This document shows, piece by piece, positions 6,317-7,693 of a DNA stretch of 7,693 bases (position 1 is the stretch's first letter; the number at the start of each line of letters is the position of its first letter). The DNA is from Clostridiales bacterium (GTDB taxonomy: Bacteria; Bacillota; Clostridia; Saccharofermentanales; UBA5734), in the NCBI GenBank assembly GCA_003532195.1, contig DOFA01000130.1, forward strand, positions 1 to 7,693, read 5' to 3'. The position numbers and the translations under genes were made by a program. The notes under the pieces are model-generated. The model saw nothing but the letters and a program-made list of their open reading frames with translations, ran no database searches and had not been told where the DNA came from.

Positions 6317-7312
6317 ATGAGCGAAAAGCAGAATAAGAACGAACCCTTGATCCGCAATATCGGCGTATTGACCAGCGGCGGCGACGCGCCGGGCATGAAC
6401 GCGGTTATTCGGGCGGTTGTCCGCGGCGGGATCCATGCCGGATTTAAAGTCTGGGGGATCCGCCGCGGCTATCACGGCCTCTGGCGCGGCGACATCATTG
6501 AACTGAACGGCCGCACGGTTTCAGAAACCCTGCAGCGCGGCGGCACCTTTCTGATGACCGCGCGCAGCAAGACATTCCAGTCTCCGGAGGGAGTGGCCAA
6601 AGCGATAGAGATGGCCCGGGTATTTAACCTTGACGCCGTCATAACCATCGGCGGCGACGGGACCTTCCGTGGCGCCCGCGACCTGGCCCGCCAGGGCTTC
6701 CCGGTGATCGGCATACCGGGAACCATTGACAATGATATCGCCTGTTCCGACTATACGATTGGCTACGACACGGCGATGAACACCGCCATGGAAATGATCG
6801 ACAAGCTGCGCGACACGGCTTCCTCCCACGAGCGCTGCAGCGTCATCGAGGTCATGGGGCGGGAAGCCGGTTATCTGGCCTTGAATGTCGCGATTGCGAC
6901 CGGGGCTGAAGTGGTGCTGATTCCCGAGATACAGAGCGACTTCAACCGGGATGTGATCAAAGCGATCCTGGACGGACGCAACAGCGGCAAGAAGCATTAC
7001 ATCGTCGTCGTCGCGGAAGGCGCCGGCCAGGCGCTGGATATTGCCGGGCGAATCGAGACGATAACCGGAATCGAGTCCCGGGCGGCTATCCTGGGCCATG
7101 TGCAGCGCGGCGGCAGCCCGACGCTGCGCGACCGCTACATGGCCAGCATGATGGGTCTGCGGGCGATCGAATGCCTGCGCGAACGGCGGCTGAACCGGAT
7201 CATCGCCTATAAATCCGGGCAGATCATCGATCTGGATATTGAAGAGGCTTTGACCATGACCAAGACAATCAGCCAGGAAGATCTGGAACGGGCGAAAATC
7301 CTCGCGTTATAA
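6317..7312 (+). CDS. pfkA: ATP-dependent 6-phosphofructokinase
   Basis: This cytoplasmic enzyme phosphorylates fructose-6-phosphate to fructose-1,6-bisphosphate, the committed glycolytic step. It has 331 residues from ATG 6317, within the usual bacterial range, with about ten more residues than usual before the first strand. Seen in order: the nucleotide loop TSGGDAPGMN (19-28), GGDGT (112-116), catalytic GTIDND (135-140, Asp138 as base), the fructose-6-P contacts EVMGR (178-182), Arg173 and Arg255, Glu234, and LGHVQRGG (259-266). Glycine at 115 and in PGT (135), where pyrophosphate-using enzymes carry Asp and Lys, predicts ATP as donor. Allosteric arginines equivalent to E. coli Arg21 and Arg25 are kept (Arg32, Arg36), but the position of E. 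coli Arg54 aligns with Gly65, next to Arg66, so effector control may differ. It follows dnaE by 19 bp with its own Shine-Dalgarno. No pyruvate kinase gene, a common downstream partner, follows. Confidence 0.96.
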   Translation: MSEKQNKNEPLIRNIGVLTSGGDAPGMNAVIRAVVRGGIHAGFKVWGIRRGYHGLWRGDIIELNGRTVSETLQRGGTFLMTARSKTFQSPEGVAKAIEMARVFNLDAVITIGGDGTFRGARDLARQGFPVIGIPGTIDNDIACSDYTIGYDTAMNTAMEMIDKLRDTASSHERCSVIEVMGREAGYLALNVAIATGAEVVLIPEIQSDFNRDVIKAILDGRNSGKKHYIVVVAEGAGQALDIAGRIETITGIESRAAILGHVQRGGSPTLRDRYMASMMGLRAIECLRERRLNRIIAYKSGQIIDLDIEEALTMTKTISQEDLERAKILAL

Positions 7313-7374
7313 GCGGCGCCGAAAATAACACAGATGCCGATAAAGCAGGCTCATTAACAGATGCTAAAAACAGC

Positions 7375-7403
7375 TTGAGTCGCTGGAACAGGACTGATAT
7401 AAT
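7375..7403 (+). promoter_or_regulatory. Strong extended -10 promoter directly ahead of the phosphatidyltransferase gene
   Basis: TTGAGT (7375-7380, four of six consensus bases) is followed by an ideal 17-bp spacer and a perfect TATAAT (7398-7403), with TGA at 7395-7397 making an extended -10. The predicted start of transcription is about 7410-7411, and the best purine there is the A of the ATG at 7411. The rest of the gap from 7313 shows no U-tract hairpin, so no intrinsic terminator for pfkA is apparent and read-through from the upstream operon is possible. Confidence 0.75.
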
Positions 7404-7410
7404 GTGCGAT

Positions 7411-7693
7411 ATGAAATTGCGATTTGTACCAAACGTACCGAATATTCTGACATTGATCCGTTTATTGGCCATTCCTGTACTTGCGTATCTGATCAAAGCA
7501 GGCGACGCGTACAACCTAGTGGCCTTTATTGTGTTTCTGGCCATTTGGCTGACCGATATGCTGGACGGCTACGTTGCCAGGCGATTCAATCAGATGACCG
7601 AGTTTGGCAAACTGTTTGATCCGCTGGTCGACAAGCTGTATCAGGTGACGACCGCCCTGATGATGTACCTGGTTGGCAAACTGCAGCTCTGGG
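7411..7693 (+). CDS. CDP-alcohol phosphatidyltransferase, probably PgsA (3' end outside window)
   Basis: These integral membrane enzymes transfer a phosphatidyl group from CDP-diacylglycerol to an alcohol; the PgsA branch uses glycerol-3-phosphate and starts phosphatidylglycerol synthesis. The 94 visible residues carry the full family signature D-x2-DG-x2-AR-x8-G-x3-D-x3-D: Asp49, Asp52, Gly53, Ala56, Arg57, Gly66, Asp70, Asp74. The N-terminus VPNILTLIR is typical of PgsA. Hydrophobic segments at about 11-29, 34-48 and from about 77 look like the first membrane helices. ATG 7411 is chosen because the promoter above places the transcript start on it; there is no Shine-Dalgarno just ahead of it. 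An in-frame ATG at 7402 has AGGA 8 nt upstream and would add Met-Cys-Asp, but it overlaps the -10 box. Codon use is richer in A/T than upstream (TTA at 7462, CTA at 7516). A cardiolipin-synthase-like or other CDP-alcohol specificity cannot be excluded, so no symbol is given. Confidence 0.9.
   Translation, partial: MKLRFVPNVPNILTLIRLLAIPVLAYLIKAGDAYNLVAFIVFLAIWLTDMLDGYVARRFNQMTEFGKLFDPLVDKLYQVTTALMMYLVGKLQLW

Noticed and set aside
7313..7374. Possible terminator after pfkA
   Set aside because: GGCGCC at 7315-7320 is a small palindrome without a usable stem-loop or a following T-run, and no other stem with a T-tract is present.
7404..7619. Short + strand frame of 71 codons overlapping the phosphatidyltransferase start
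   Set aside because: It is a shifted reading of the phosphatidyltransferase gene, whose own frame carries the full CDP-alcohol signature.
1..7693. Mobile element, CRISPR, defence island, RNA gene or novel multi-gene system
   Set aside because: About 97% of the window is explained by five recognisable housekeeping genes, with gaps of 99, 10, 19 and 98 bp. No transposase, terminal repeats, spaced direct repeats, tRNA-like or rRNA-like sequence was seen.

Overview
This window is ordinary bacterial housekeeping chromosome, coding almost end to end on the + strand. It holds the 3' end of uvrB, then complete genes for a phosphoglucomutase/phosphomannomutase-family enzyme (pgcA-like), the replicative DNA polymerase III alpha subunit (dnaE) and 6-phosphofructokinase (pfkA), then the 5' end of a CDP-alcohol phosphatidyltransferase gene (pgsA-like). 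I see no mobile element, CRISPR array, tRNA, rRNA, prophage or toxin-antitoxin gene, and no new multi-gene system.

The likely source is an anaerobic member of the Bacillota (Clostridia-like). Three things point that way: a long PgcA-type sugar mutase of about 580 residues, the dnaE-pfkA neighbourhood that I recall from many Clostridia, and proteins that read most like clostridial homologues. The DNA is GC-rich for that group. Codons TTA, CTA and TCA are strikingly absent from long stretches of the genes. I cannot name a genus.

Layout: uvrB ends at 803. A 99-bp gap (804-902) carries a perfect TATAAT box and an AGGAGG ribosome binding site, so transcription probably restarts ahead of pgcA. pgcA, dnaE and pfkA follow with gaps of 10 and 19 bp, each with its own Shine-Dalgarno sequence, and probably form one operon. 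No intrinsic terminator is visible after pfkA. A 98-bp gap (7313-7410) carries the best promoter in the window: TTGAGT, 17 bp, then TATAAT preceded by an extended TGA. It lies directly against the phosphatidyltransferase start codon, so its transcript would be leaderless or nearly so.

Functionally, uvrB serves nucleotide excision repair. pgcA and pfkA serve central sugar-phosphate metabolism: glucose-1-P/glucose-6-P interconversion and the committed step of glycolysis. dnaE makes DNA, and the last gene makes anionic phospholipid headgroups. The observations most worth a second look are the promoter/start-codon overlap at 7375-7413, the apparently complete metal site in the DnaE PHP domain (possible built-in proofreading), and the placing of the replicative polymerase between two sugar-phosphate enzymes in one apparent operon.
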